A stretch of DNA of 64,000 nt from Pelagimonas varians (lineage in GTDB: Bacteria > Pseudomonadota > Alphaproteobacteria > Rhodobacterales > Rhodobacteraceae): contig NZ_QKMF01000017.1 of NCBI RefSeq assembly GCF_003208435.1, forward strand, positions 1 through 64,000, written 5' to 3'. Of this stretch, positions 35,433 to 44,701 are shown piece by piece. How positions within the stretch are numbered: the stretch's first letter is position 1; the number at the start of each line of letters is the position of its first letter. A program made the translations under genes and the position numbers. The notes under the pieces are model-generated. The model was not told where the DNA came from. It saw nothing but the letters and a program-made list of their open reading frames with translations, and did no database searches.

Positions 35433-38006
35433 ATGGGCCGAATTATCTACATTTTGGTGGCGCTGGCTCTGGCCTTGGCCCCTGTTTCCGGCGCGGCGAA
35501 AAACAAGGCGGCTGCCAATCCGGTCTTGGAGGCGTTTCAGGGGCTTATTCTTGATCCGGGTCGGGGGTTCACCGTCTCTCAGGCCCTTTTGGCCCGCAGT
35601 TTTGCGGCGCATTTGCACCAAGGGGATGCCCCGCTTGACCTAAAGGATTTGAATGCATTGGGGGCGGTGTACGATCCGGCGTCGGACACGCCTTTGACGG
35701 CGGGGATGGTGTATTATCATTTGGCCTATCCGCTGTCCTTGCTTCGGCAGTTGAACACGGGGGAGGCGGAAATCCTAGCCCGTGTGATCGAAGCGCGGAT
35801 TCGCTGGCTGGCCGGTGATCGCGCCGCCGCCCGTATCCAGATCGAAGACCTGATTGTCCAGTTTGCAGCGGTTGGCGGGACCGAAGACCAGATGGTGTCT
35901 TTGTTGGCGGATGCGGCGGTTCTGGCATGGCGGGACGGGGATGCAGAGGCGGCGCAGGGCTATTTGATCCGCGCGCAGGCCTGCGGGCAAGCCAAATGCC
36001 CCAGCGATTTTGTCTTTGATTGGCTGACGTTGAATCGCAGCGCGGGCAAACAGGCATATGAGGGCTATAACTCTGATACGATGAAGGAAACTGCGCTGGA
36101 TCACGCGGCAGACTTGGTGACCGCGCCAGAGGAAATGCAGGCCGATATCCGGCGTGAGGCAGATTTTGCGACCGGAGACTGGGCCGCGGCGTTGGCATGG
36201 GCGATGCAGGCGGCGCAAGCCCCGCAAACCCTGACATCCGCCGAACAAAGGCGAGTGCGATTGATCGCGGACCGGTTATTTCGGGAAAACGGCATGTCGC
36301 CGTATTTGATGGGCGGGGCCAGCGTTGCATCAGAAGTGGCGGGGTTGGTCGATGACAGCGGCGCTTTGTTGTCCCAAAAGCTGACGGATGGCGATGTGGC
36401 CTATATTGGCGATGCGCTTTGGGCGGGGTTGATTATCGAAAGCTGGCCGATTTTGCATCACTTGTATCAGGCCTCCGACCGGCCGGGGGATGCCCTTGTG
36501 GCGCAGGTGTTCAAGGCGCGTTTGGTTCTAAAGGATGGGGACGCGGCGCGGGCGCTGGAGATGTTCAGCGCTGTTTTGGCCGATGCCCGTGGGCAAGGGT
36601 TTTCAGACGCCCGTTTGCACGCGATTTTGATGGATCAATGGGCCGCAGCGGTCTTGGCAGGGGAGCCGGATGTTGCGGCGCAGGCACGGGCAGCAACCGC
36701 CGCCTGCCGCGTAGAAAAATGCGGTGCGGATATCACAGCGCGCCTTGCTGGCCGCTATCAGGTCTTGCCCAAAACCGTCTATCCAAGCAGCCTGCAAGGG
36801 ACAAAACAAGCTGCGGCTGATGCATTTTTCCGCGAGGTGTTTCCCGGCGATTTCCTGAAGCTGGCGGATCTTTATAGCAACGGCGGATCTGAGCGTCGCC
36901 CGATGGACGGCGCGCGCAACCATATGACCGGATTCGCCTTTGCCGAACAGGTGCCGGACCTGCCGGTGGCCGATCTTGCACAGCGGGCAGAACGTGCGAT
37001 GTCGGCCTTGATTCGTGCGGGGAAATACCGGCAGGCCTCGGACATCGGGGCGCGGACCGAAGCACGGGCCACGCAGGCCTTGGCGGTTGGCGATCTAAGC
37101 GCGTATTTCTATCAAAAATGGGCGCGGGCCAGTTTCCGGTTGGGCGATGCAGCGGCGCGGGCCTATTACCGGCGGGCGGTGGTTAAAATGCTGGCGGCAC
37201 CGGAGCGGGACCTGCGGTGGTTCAATCAGGCCGAGGATTTGGCGCTGGACTTGCTGGACACCGGCTATGACGACAGCTTGCTGGCTTTGATTGACGGACG
37301 GGCGGATAAGGCAGACATGCGCGCGCGCGTGCTGTTTCGCCAAGGCAAGGCAGAGGAGGCCGCGCAGGTCTATCGCGGCTTTCGGTTGCGGGCCGAGGCG
37401 GAGTTGTCGGGTAAGAATTCAATCGATACCCCCGCGATCTACGCACAAAGTGCCAAACTGCGGGCGATTGCGGTGCAAGAGGCGCATTATCTGGCAGCGG
37501 CAGGCGATGTGCAGGGGGCGGATGCGATGCGCGCCTTGGGGCGGACAGCGGATTGGCCGACACCCTGGCCGGATCTGGACGCGCCAATGCCCGCTGGTTT
37601 GCAGGCGCGATTTACCCAAGAAACACAGGGATTTGGCGGAAGTATGGGCCTGATCCGCCCGATGTTCGAATTGCGGGATACCGGCAACTATCAGGGGGCT
37701 GCGGTCTGGATGCGCGATATGGCATGGGTGGCCCAAGGGGCCGACCAAAGCGGCAGCTATCTGGATGCGCAAACCTTGTGGCAGATGGCCTTTACCTTTG
37801 CGCGGGCGGGTGACATGGCGCGGGCTTTTGACCTGATGGACCGCGCCGCCCGAATTGCTGCAAGGCTATCGTTTGAAGGGGCGGGCGAAGGGACGTTGCA
37901 ATTGCTCGAGCGCGATCGCTGGCGTTATTTGCTGTTTGTGGACATCGCGTGGGGGGCGGTGACGGGCAGGGTGCCAGAGCAAATGCTGGTGGTGTCGCGC
38001 TACTGA
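35433..38006 (+). CDS. Exported large helical-repeat (TPR-like) protein
   Basis: The 857-residue protein has a Sec signal (cleavage near SGA-A). Otherwise it looks like an all-helical repeat protein of TPR/SEL1 character, rich in A-x-x-L, R-A-x-A and D-x-x-x-A-x-x-Y patterns (for example ASFRLGDAAARAYYRRAV and QGKAEEAAQVYRGFRL). A cysteine pair sits near 200. No catalytic motif is evident. CHAT proteases are normally fused to TPRs, and here a TPR-like protein and a CHAT protease lie tail to tail with adjacent stop codons. It is therefore a strong candidate for the regulatory or recognition partner. ATG 35433 follows GGGGGAGGGG. Confidence 0.78.
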   Translation: MGRIIYILVALALALAPVSGAAKNKAAANPVLEAFQGLILDPGRGFTVSQALLARSFAAHLHQGDAPLDLKDLNALGAVYDPASDTPLTAGMVYYHLAYPLSLLRQLNTGEAEILARVIEARIRWLAGDRAAARIQIEDLIVQFAAVGGTEDQMVSLLADAAVLAWRDGDAEAAQGYLIRAQACGQAKCPSDFVFDWLTLNRSAGKQAYEGYNSDTMKETALDHAADLVTAPEEMQADIRREADFATGDWAAALAWAMQAAQAPQTLTSAEQRRVRLIADRLFRENGMSPYLMGGASVASEVAGLVDDSGALLSQKLTDGDVAYIGDALWAGLIIESWPILHHLYQASDRPGDALVAQVFKARLVLKDGDAARALEMFSAVLADARGQGFSDARLHAILMDQWAAAVLAGEPDVAAQARAATAACRVEKCGADITARLAGRYQVLPKTVYPSSLQGTKQAAADAFFREVFPGDFLKLADLYSNGGSERRPMDGARNHMTGFAFAEQVPDLPVADLAQRAERAMSALIRAGKYRQASDIGARTEARATQALAVGDLSAYFYQKWARASFRLGDAAARAYYRRAVVKMLAAPERDLRWFNQAEDLALDLLDTGYDDSLLALIDGRADKADMRARVLFRQGKAEEAAQVYRGFRLRAEAELSGKNSIDTPAIYAQSAKLRAIAVQEAHYLAAAGDVQGADAMRALGRTADWPTPWPDLDAPMPAGLQARFTQETQGFGGSMGLIRPMFELRDTGNYQGAAVWMRDMAWVAQGADQSGSYLDAQTLWQMAFTFARAGDMARAFDLMDRAARIAARLSFEGAGEGTLQLLERDRWRYLLFVDIAWGAVTGRVPEQMLVVSRY

Positions 38007-39647
38007 TCAGCGCGCCGCACCGCCATCGCCCACCAGCACAAAGGGTGCCCAAGCCGAGGGGTGTGACAGGCCGGAATCGCGGGTTTGATCGCGGGGTCGG
38101 TCGATCAATTCCAGCATTGCATGGCGGAGCGCTTGGGATTTGCCCATTGCTGGATCGACTTGCAGACGGGCCAGCGTGCTCTGGGTCAAAATCGCGGCGA
38201 CATCATCGCGCACCGGCCAATGCGACACCAAAATCGCGCGGGCACCTGCGAACAAAAAGGCGCGGGCGAGGCCGGACAGACCTTCGCCGCCCGGTGTGCC
38301 ATCCCCCGCCGCTGTGTTGCAGGCCGACAAGATCACCCAATCGGCGTTTAGCTTTAGCTCTGACGCTTCGGAGGCCGTGAGCAACCCGTCATCAAGCGTG
38401 CTGGCAGTGTCTGGCGGTGATAAGGCCAAGGCGGGTTCCGCCAACCCTTTGATATCGCCAGTGATTAACCCGTGAGTGGCAAAAGAAATGATCGTCGCTT
38501 GCCCCAGTTCCGCCGATTTAACGGCGGTTTCTGTGGCATCTGCTCCGGTGAATATTGCGGCCTGACCGACTGGAAACAAGGCGGCAATGTCGCGCAATTC
38601 GCGGGCGGTTCCGGGCAGCGGGCTGAGCCTGCGCAGCGCATCTGTGAGCGTGGTTTGGCCCGCATCGGAAGGAGGTATCGCCCGCGAAAGCGCGGCGGGA
38701 TCTGCGGGGAAATCGCCGCGAAAATCGGGGTTTCCAAAGCCGACAAAGCGGGCGGTTTGGCTGGATTCTTTGGCCATTCGAGACGCGGCGCGGATGCTGC
38801 CAAGGCTTGAGACGGCGGGCAAGGTGGTGAGGGCAAAGCGCCGGATCAGCCAAGCGGGCGGGCTGGCGGCGCCGGGCGGTTCGGTTTGCAGGACCGCCAA
38901 GGGCAAGCCGGCCAAAGCGCCATCCTTGACCACAAAGAGATGATCGGCATCCGCAAGGGCAGACATCACAGGTGCCAGCAAATCGGCAAACAGGGCATGG
39001 GCCTGCGCATCGTCAAAATTCGGGCCGCGCGGTGGCTCGGGGGCGGATAACGCGACAGCGGCGCGCACCGGCGCGGTTGGATCAAGGTCTTGGCGGAGCA
39101 GGCGAATGCGTTCAGACAGCTGCGCGGCAGTGATATCGGCGCGGTGCCACGCCTGCCCTTGATGCGACACGGCCCAGACATAGGTGGCAAAGGGCGCGCT
39201 GAGAAACATCACCAACCCTTCGTTCGGGGCCAATTGCGCGCGCAGGGCAGCGTATCCGATGGGTTTGGGATTGGCGAATTCGGCATATCCGGGGAATTGG
39301 GCGCGGATTTCGGCGTCCATATCCAGCAAGGTTTGGTCAAGGATTTCAAGCTGCTGGCGGTTGATACCGGCGTCTTGCGCGGCGTATTGGGATCGGGCGC
39401 GAGTCAGGTCTGCCTCAAGCTGTTGTTTTTGCCGGATCAGCAGGGCCAGCGGGCCATCGCCCTGTGCGGCGCGGGCCCCCATTTGGGCCACGGCGCGGGC
39501 GGCCTTGGTTGCCATGATCCATTGCGCGCCTTCAAAAGCCCGTTCAGCCATCAGCGTATTGCGGGCATCGGTCTGCGCGTGGACAGCTGTGCAGACGGCA
39601 CAGGCCACCAGCAGGGCGGCGCGCATAAGGAAAAGTTTTACAGCCAT
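38007..39647 (-). CDS. Exported CHAT-domain protease
   Basis: The protein (546 residues from ATG 39647) has a Sec signal (MAVKLFLMRAALLVACAVC, cleavage near VHA-Q). A coiled-coil or helical stretch (about 50-120) follows. The C-terminal CHAT (caspase-HetF-like) peptidase domain has the catalytic pair H392 in ISFATHG and C443 in ILSACNTAAG. LSGLARAFLFAGARAILVSHWPV is a typical downstream CHAT segment. The usual N-terminal TPR array is missing and may be supplied by the protein at 35433. A frame open to 39713 runs through a hairpin (39693-39721), so the later start is preferred, although no good ribosome site is visible for it. Confidence 0.85.
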   Translation of the reverse strand: MAVKLFLMRAALLVACAVCTAVHAQTDARNTLMAERAFEGAQWIMATKAARAVAQMGARAAQGDGPLALLIRQKQQLEADLTRARSQYAAQDAGINRQQLEILDQTLLDMDAEIRAQFPGYAEFANPKPIGYAALRAQLAPNEGLVMFLSAPFATYVWAVSHQGQAWHRADITAAQLSERIRLLRQDLDPTAPVRAAVALSAPEPPRGPNFDDAQAHALFADLLAPVMSALADADHLFVVKDGALAGLPLAVLQTEPPGAASPPAWLIRRFALTTLPAVSSLGSIRAASRMAKESSQTARFVGFGNPDFRGDFPADPAALSRAIPPSDAGQTTLTDALRRLSPLPGTARELRDIAALFPVGQAAIFTGADATETAVKSAELGQATIISFATHGLITGDIKGLAEPALALSPPDTASTLDDGLLTASEASELKLNADWVILSACNTAAGDGTPGGEGLSGLARAFLFAGARAILVSHWPVRDDVAAILTQSTLARLQVDPAMGKSQALRHAMLELIDRPRDQTRDSGLSHPSAWAPFVLVGDGGAAR

Positions 39648-39692
39648 CACGGCAAGCGCCTGACTTGAAAGGGGGTATGTACCAAAGTGAGA

Positions 39693-39721
39693 CCTGCGGG
39701 TGCAGTATTGCACCGCGCAGG
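39693..39721. terminator. Hairpin between the small exported gene and the CHAT gene
   Basis: CCTGCGGGTGCA (39693-39704) and TGCACCGCGCAGG (39709-39721) pair with one bulged base around a GTAT loop. It lies 30 bp after the stop of the upstream gene. It could terminate or attenuate read-through into the CHAT gene. There is no strong U-tract. Confidence 0.5.
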
Positions 39722-39750
39722 CCCGTGTTCAGGTCGGTGTTCAGGTCGGA

Positions 39751-40107
39751 TTAGTAGCACGCGCCATTGCGGGCATAGATACACATGCGGCGCGCGCTTT
39801 CGGCGGTGACATCTTCGACGATGCCGGTCAGGGCGTCATCCCCTTCGGCGAGTTTCATCGCGGCTGCGGCCATGTCTTTTTGGGTTGTAAAACCGTCGCC
39901 GGGGGCTGCGGTCGGGCCATCAAGGGTGGCGCGCAAGCGCATAGCGGCGAGGATCAAAAGCGGCTCATCACGCGCGGTGCCAAGTGCCATCAGTTGTTCG
40001 GACATGGTGATTTGGGCCATCACCTGCGGGGTGAGATCGGCCTCTTCGGCGTGAACGGTCAAAGCCGAAGAGAGAGTCAAAACTCCCGCAATCAGTAATG
40101 TTTTCAT
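39751..40107 (-). CDS. Small exported protein, paralogue of the N-domain at 33130
   Basis: The 118-residue protein has a Sec signal (MKTLLIAGVLTLSSALTVHA) and one helical domain that shares RDEPLLILAAMRLRATL and the following spacing with the 33130-33759 protein. It ends with two cysteines (RMCIYARNGACY). It precedes the CHAT protease, just as its longer paralogue precedes the caspase-like protease, so each protease has one of these small partners upstream. ATG 40107 follows GGAGAG. Function is unknown. Confidence 0.75.
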   Translation of the reverse strand: MKTLLIAGVLTLSSALTVHAEEADLTPQVMAQITMSEQLMALGTARDEPLLILAAMRLRATLDGPTAAPGDGFTTQKDMAAAAMKLAEGDDALTGIVEDVTAESARRMCIYARNGACY

Positions 40108-40230
40108 GTGTATCTCTCCTCAAAATTAAGTCAGATAAAAAATTTTAGGCACAATTGTTCAACCTTTCAACAGTTTTGAAGGGCATGATGTTTGTGACAG
40201 GTTCGGCGTGTTGGCAGTGGGGCAGGGTGG

Positions 40231-41634
40231 TTAACGCCGGTGGTGCAAGATCGTGAAGGACCGGCGATGGCGGGCAAAATCCGGCCGGTCGGTGGTGCAA
40301 TTTTGATCACGCTCTGATTTGCGCATCACCTTTTCTGCCAAAAGATAGGCGACAATGGCGACAAAGACGCCGCCTGCCATCTGGCCAATCAGTACGCCAG
40401 CCGCGCCCCAATATTGTGCGCCCAGATAGACAAATGGAATAATCCCCAGCGTGTTGCGCGCCCAGTTGATCCACGTGGAATAAAACGGGTGACCAAGGTT
40501 GTTGAACGACGCGTTGGCGACAAAAATGATACCGTTAAAGATCCAGGCAAGCGAGAGCGGGCCACAGAATAAAAAGATCAGATCGCGGGCGACGCCGGTG
40601 GCGTTGAACAGGTCCGCGATCCATTCGCGGGACAGGTAAAGCACGCCAACCACTGGAAAAACATAGATCACGATCAAGATCATTGACCGGTTGAAAGCTG
40701 TGCGGACTCGGTCATGGCGCTGCGCCCCGAAGTTTTGCCCGATGATCGGGCCGATAGCCCCTGACATGGCAAAGATCAGCGCAAAGGCGACCGGAGTCAC
40801 CCGCCCGATGATTGCCATACCGGCGACGGCGGCCTCTCCGAATTCGGCGGCGGCGCGGGTGACATAGGCCCCGCCAATGGGCGTGGCGATATTGGCCAGC
40901 ATCGCAGGCAGCGCAATGGCCGCGATGGGTTTGAGATCGTACCAGAGGTTCTTTGGCGACAGCGGTGCCAAGCCGCCATAACGGCGCACCAGATACCACA
41001 GCGCCACCGCAGCAATGGCAAGCCGCGCCGCAACCGAGGCCCAAGCCGCGCCGTCCAGACCCATATCCAGCCCGAAAATAAGGATCGGATCGAGGATGGC
41101 GTTGACGATACCGGCGCTCAGCGTGGCCATCATCGACAGTTTGGCTGCGCCGTGGCTGCGCAACGCCGCTGAGGCAACGATCCCAATCAGCAACAGTGGC
41201 ATCGTTGGCACCAGAATTTGCAGGTAGGAGATCGCCAAGGCCTGCGCCCGGCCCGTGGCCCCCACCAGCGCGGTCATTTCGGCCAGATTTTGGTAGATCA
41301 GGGTCGCGACCCCGAGTGCAAAGACAAAACCGACCAGCAGTACATGGGTGAGCAATTCGCGCGCCCGTTCTGGCTCGTTTTCACCCAAAGCCTTGGCGAC
41401 CAAGGCACCGCCCGCAATTCCCAACCCGATGGAAAGCGATGTGGTGACAAACAAGATGGTGCCCGCAAATCCAACGGCCGCGGCCAGTTCTTCGATCCCG
41501 AGCATCGAGATAAACAGCATGTCGACCAGATCGACGATGAACAACGCAATGAATCCAACTGCGGCTGTCAGGGACATGGTGATGATGTGGCCTGTCAAAT
41601 CACCGCTTAAGAATTTGGCCTGCTCGTCGCTCAT
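40231..41634 (-). CDS. MATE-family multidrug/solute efflux transporter
   Basis: The 467-residue protein is a 12-helix MATE transporter, shown by the paired halves with VDLVDMLFISMLG and ALRSHGAAKLSMMATLSAG and by the second half beginning at LPAMLANIATPIGGAYV. Such transporters export organic cations or drugs in exchange for Na+ or H+. ATG 41634 overlaps the stop of the upstream Kef-like gene (ATGA), so the frame upstream of it is not used. It ends with a basic, histidine- and arginine-rich tail. Substrate unknown. Confidence 0.88.
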   Translation of the reverse strand: MSDEQAKFLSGDLTGHIITMSLTAAVGFIALFIVDLVDMLFISMLGIEELAAAVGFAGTILFVTTSLSIGLGIAGGALVAKALGENEPERARELLTHVLLVGFVFALGVATLIYQNLAEMTALVGATGRAQALAISYLQILVPTMPLLLIGIVASAALRSHGAAKLSMMATLSAGIVNAILDPILIFGLDMGLDGAAWASVAARLAIAAVALWYLVRRYGGLAPLSPKNLWYDLKPIAAIALPAMLANIATPIGGAYVTRAAAEFGEAAVAGMAIIGRVTPVAFALIFAMSGAIGPIIGQNFGAQRHDRVRTAFNRSMILIVIYVFPVVGVLYLSREWIADLFNATGVARDLIFLFCGPLSLAWIFNGIIFVANASFNNLGHPFYSTWINWARNTLGIIPFVYLGAQYWGAAGVLIGQMAGGVFVAIVAYLLAEKVMRKSERDQNCTTDRPDFARHRRSFTILHHRR

Positions 41635-43517
41635 GCCTTGGGGCCTTTGGTGCCGCTTTTGGGTTCGGACATGATGGCCTGCATCTGCGCGGCCAGATCG
41701 GATTCCCAATCCTCCCGCATGTCGCGGATCGAGGCCAGATAGGTCTCGTTTTCCATGGCGGGGATATCGGGGTCATAGTGCTGGGCGACTTGCAGCATCG
41801 ATTTTCGGTCCATCGCGTTGAAGGCATCAACCATGCGGGTGGCTTGCGATTGGGAATAGCCGAGCGCCTCGATCGAAGAACGGCCCATGCGCATCGAACT
41901 GTCATAGGTTTCGCGGATGATGTCGCGCGCCCCTGCGGCCCACAGATCATAGACATGGTTGCGGTCATGGGCGCGGGCCACGATGTGCAGATTGGGGTAG
42001 TGATGTTTGAGATATGTGACCAGTTCGGTCGTGCGGTCTTTGTCATCTATGGCGATCACAAACAGATCAGCCTGTGCGACACCGGCGGCATGGAGCAGAT
42101 CGGGGCGGCAGGCGTCGCCGTAATAGGCTTTGACATCAAAGGCTTTGAGCATTTCAAGCTGGGCCGAGGAGAAATCAATCACCGTCGGGGCCATCCCGCA
42201 GCCGCGTAACATGCGGGCGATCAAACCGCCGACGCGGCCATGCCCGGCAATGATGATGTTGGACTGAACGTCGATGTCGTCCATTTCGCGGGCTTCGGAG
42301 TCGCTGAAGCGCGGCGCGACCACGCGGTCGAACAAGATAAACAGTGCAGGTGTGAGCAGCATCGACAGCGCCACAATCAACAGCAAGATTTGCGACAGAT
42401 CGCCGGGGATCACACCATTGGTGACGGCGAAGGCCAGCAGGACAAAGCCGAATTCGCCAGCCTGCGCAAGCCCGAGCGTGAACAACCAACGGTCCGCGCC
42501 GCGCAGTTTAAAGATCACCGCCAGTGCATAAAGCACAGCGGATTTAACCAGTATGAGCCCGATGGTCAGCCCAAGGATCAGGGCAAAATTGTCGAACAGC
42601 AGGCCAAAGTTGATGGCGGCCCCGACGGTCATAAAGAACAGGCCCAAGAGCAGGCCTTTGAAGGGGTCGATGTCGCTTTCCAATTCGTGGCGATATTCGC
42701 TGTTGGCCAGTACGACCCCCGCCAAAAAGGTGCCAAGCGCAGGCGAGAGGCCAACCAGCGACATCAAAAGTGCAATGCCGATGACGATCATCAAAGCGGC
42801 GGCAATGAACAATTCACGCAGCTGGGCACCGGCGATAAAGCGGAAAATCGGTCCCGTCAGATGGGATCCGATGACAATCACCGCTGCAACTGCCGCAAGC
42901 GTGACCAATGCCACCCCCCAGCCCGGCAACCCGTCGACAAGGCTGAGCGACGCGCCATGGCCATCGTCTGAATGGGCGGCATGGGATAAGGCTTCGGTCA
43001 ATTCGGGCAAGGCAAGCAGGGGAACAAGCGCCAGCATCGGGATGACGGCGATGTCTTGGAACAGCAGCACAGAAAAGCTCGATTGTCCGCCATCGCTGCG
43101 CATCAGACCTTTTTCACCTAGGGTTTGCAGCACAATCGCGGTGGACGACAGGGCCATCACAAGGCCAATCGCCAGCGCCACTGTCAAGGGTTGACCAAAA
43201 ACCATGGCCGCCAGCATGACTGCAGCGGCGGTTAACCCGACCTGACCGCCGCCAAGCCCCAGCAGTTTCGCCCGCATCGCCCAAAGCATCTTTGGCTCAA
43301 GCTCAAGCCCGACCAAAAACAGCATCATCACCACGCCAAATTCAGCGAAATGCTGGATCGACACCACGTCGACATGCAGGGCGCTTAGGATGGGACTGAT
43401 GGCAATGCCTGCGATCAAAAACCCGAGAACAGAGCCAAGGCCAAGCCGCGATGCTATGGGGACCGCAACGACGCCAGCGATCAAAAAGATAAATGCGGTC
43501 AATAGGATATCTGTCAT
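41631..43517 (-). CDS. Kef-type cation:proton antiporter with TrkA-N domain
   Basis: The 628-residue protein has a CPA2 antiporter membrane domain (about 1-390, including GLELEPKMLWAM and the LAQAGEFGFVLLAF helix). A Rossmann TrkA-N domain (IIAGHGRVGGLIARMLRGCG) follows, as in KefB/KefC. Those export K+ during electrophile stress under glutathione control. ATG 43517 is chosen by homology of MTDILLTAFIFLIAG; codons upstream add non-family residues. It is translationally coupled to the MATE gene. Neighbouring oxyR (94 bp upstream, same strand) suggests a stress-related role. Confidence 0.87.
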   Translation of the reverse strand: MTDILLTAFIFLIAGVVAVPIASRLGLGSVLGFLIAGIAISPILSALHVDVVSIQHFAEFGVVMMLFLVGLELEPKMLWAMRAKLLGLGGGQVGLTAAAVMLAAMVFGQPLTVALAIGLVMALSSTAIVLQTLGEKGLMRSDGGQSSFSVLLFQDIAVIPMLALVPLLALPELTEALSHAAHSDDGHGASLSLVDGLPGWGVALVTLAAVAAVIVIGSHLTGPIFRFIAGAQLRELFIAAALMIVIGIALLMSLVGLSPALGTFLAGVVLANSEYRHELESDIDPFKGLLLGLFFMTVGAAINFGLLFDNFALILGLTIGLILVKSAVLYALAVIFKLRGADRWLFTLGLAQAGEFGFVLLAFAVTNGVIPGDLSQILLLIVALSMLLTPALFILFDRVVAPRFSDSEAREMDDIDVQSNIIIAGHGRVGGLIARMLRGCGMAPTVIDFSSAQLEMLKAFDVKAYYGDACRPDLLHAAGVAQADLFVIAIDDKDRTTELVTYLKHHYPNLHIVARAHDRNHVYDLWAAGARDIIRETYDSSMRMGRSSIEALGYSQSQATRMVDAFNAMDRKSMLQVAQHYDPDIPAMENETYLASIRDMREDWESDLAAQMQAIMSEPKSGTKGPKA

Positions 43518-43611
43518 GAAACGCCCCCAAGCGTTGCGCCACAGGCGGCGCGCTTGGCGCAAACATGCAAGAGAAATATACGAAAGACCAGAGGTGCAAT
43601 GCAGTGCAGGC

Positions 43612-44535
43612 TTAGTGGACCGGCAGAATCCGCTGGGCAGACAGGACGGTTTCGCCCGCCTGTTTCACGATTTGGGCAATCTGTTCGAACTGTTTGGTCA
43701 GCGGGCTGGAGCGCCGCCAGATCAACCCGATGGTGCGGCTGGGCTGCGGCGCGGTAAAGGGTGTAATCGCCACTTGCGCCGAACGGGTTTCAACGCCAAT
43801 TGCAATTTCGGGGATCAAGGTGACCCCAACGCCGGACCCGACCATTTGCACCAAGGTCGCCAGCGATGTGGCATCCAGCGTTTCGCGCGCGGTGCCGGGC
43901 TGGATTGCGCAAAACGACAGGGCTTGATCGCGAAAACAATGCCCCTCTTCGAGTAAAAGCAGTTTCATTTCCCGCAGGCTTTGACGGTTGGGCAGCGGCT
44001 TGTTTCCATCGGCAATCGGGCGCACCAGAACAAAGGCTTCGTCAAACAGCGGTGCTTCGATCAAAGACGGTTCCGAAATTGGCAGCGCCACAATGGCAGC
44101 GTCGATGCCCCCCCCCGTGAGTTCCTGAATCAGCGTCGGGGTCATGGTTTCCCGAATGTGCACATCAACGGCGGGCAGGGTTTGGGTCAATCCATGGATG
44201 ACCTGCGGCAACAGGTAGGGCGCAATCGTCGGAATCACACCTAGCCGCAACTGCCCCGCCAGGGTTTCTTGCCCGGCGCGGGCCAGATCCCCCAGATCGT
44301 CAACGGATTTCAGGATGTCGCGGGCGCGGGTTTCCAAGTGGCGGCCCAAGGTTGTCAAAAGCACTTTGCGGGGCAGGCGTTCGAACAGCGGGCCGCCCAG
44401 ATTTTCCTCAAGCTCTTTGATTTGAACGGACAGGGCTGGTTGCGAAACGGCGCAGGCCTCTGCGGCGCGCCCGAAATGGCCGTGACGGACAAGGGATTCA
44501 AAATAGCGAAGCTGTCGAATGGTGATATTTGTCAT
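43612..44535 (-). CDS. oxyR: Peroxide sensor OxyR (LysR family)
   Basis: The 307-residue protein has a LysR winged helix-turn-helix (ITIRQLRYFESLVRHGHFGRAA). The substrate domain carries the redox cysteines C200 and C209 (GHCFRDQALSFC), the same spacing as C199/C208 in E. coli OxyR. Oxidation by H2O2 would form the disulfide and switch transcription. No catalase gene is next to it; the same-strand downstream genes are Kef- and MATE-type transporters. It is divergent from the LacI-type regulator. Confidence 0.92.
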   Translation of the reverse strand: MTNITIRQLRYFESLVRHGHFGRAAEACAVSQPALSVQIKELEENLGGPLFERLPRKVLLTTLGRHLETRARDILKSVDDLGDLARAGQETLAGQLRLGVIPTIAPYLLPQVIHGLTQTLPAVDVHIRETMTPTLIQELTGGGIDAAIVALPISEPSLIEAPLFDEAFVLVRPIADGNKPLPNRQSLREMKLLLLEEGHCFRDQALSFCAIQPGTARETLDATSLATLVQMVGSGVGVTLIPEIAIGVETRSAQVAITPFTAPQPSRTIGLIWRRSSPLTKQFEQIAQIVKQAGETVLSAQRILPVH

Positions 44536-44701
44536 AGATATAAGTTATTGATGTACGCGAAAATTGCAAGTTTGCATTATTATGCAAGGTTCTACGCAAG
44601 CCGCTGGAATTATTGTCGCGCGTCAACTAACGTTGCAAGGCAAGGGTGTTTGCAGCGACGGCGACAAGGCGACGAAACGAAATAAGAGAAAGAAGACTGG
44701 T

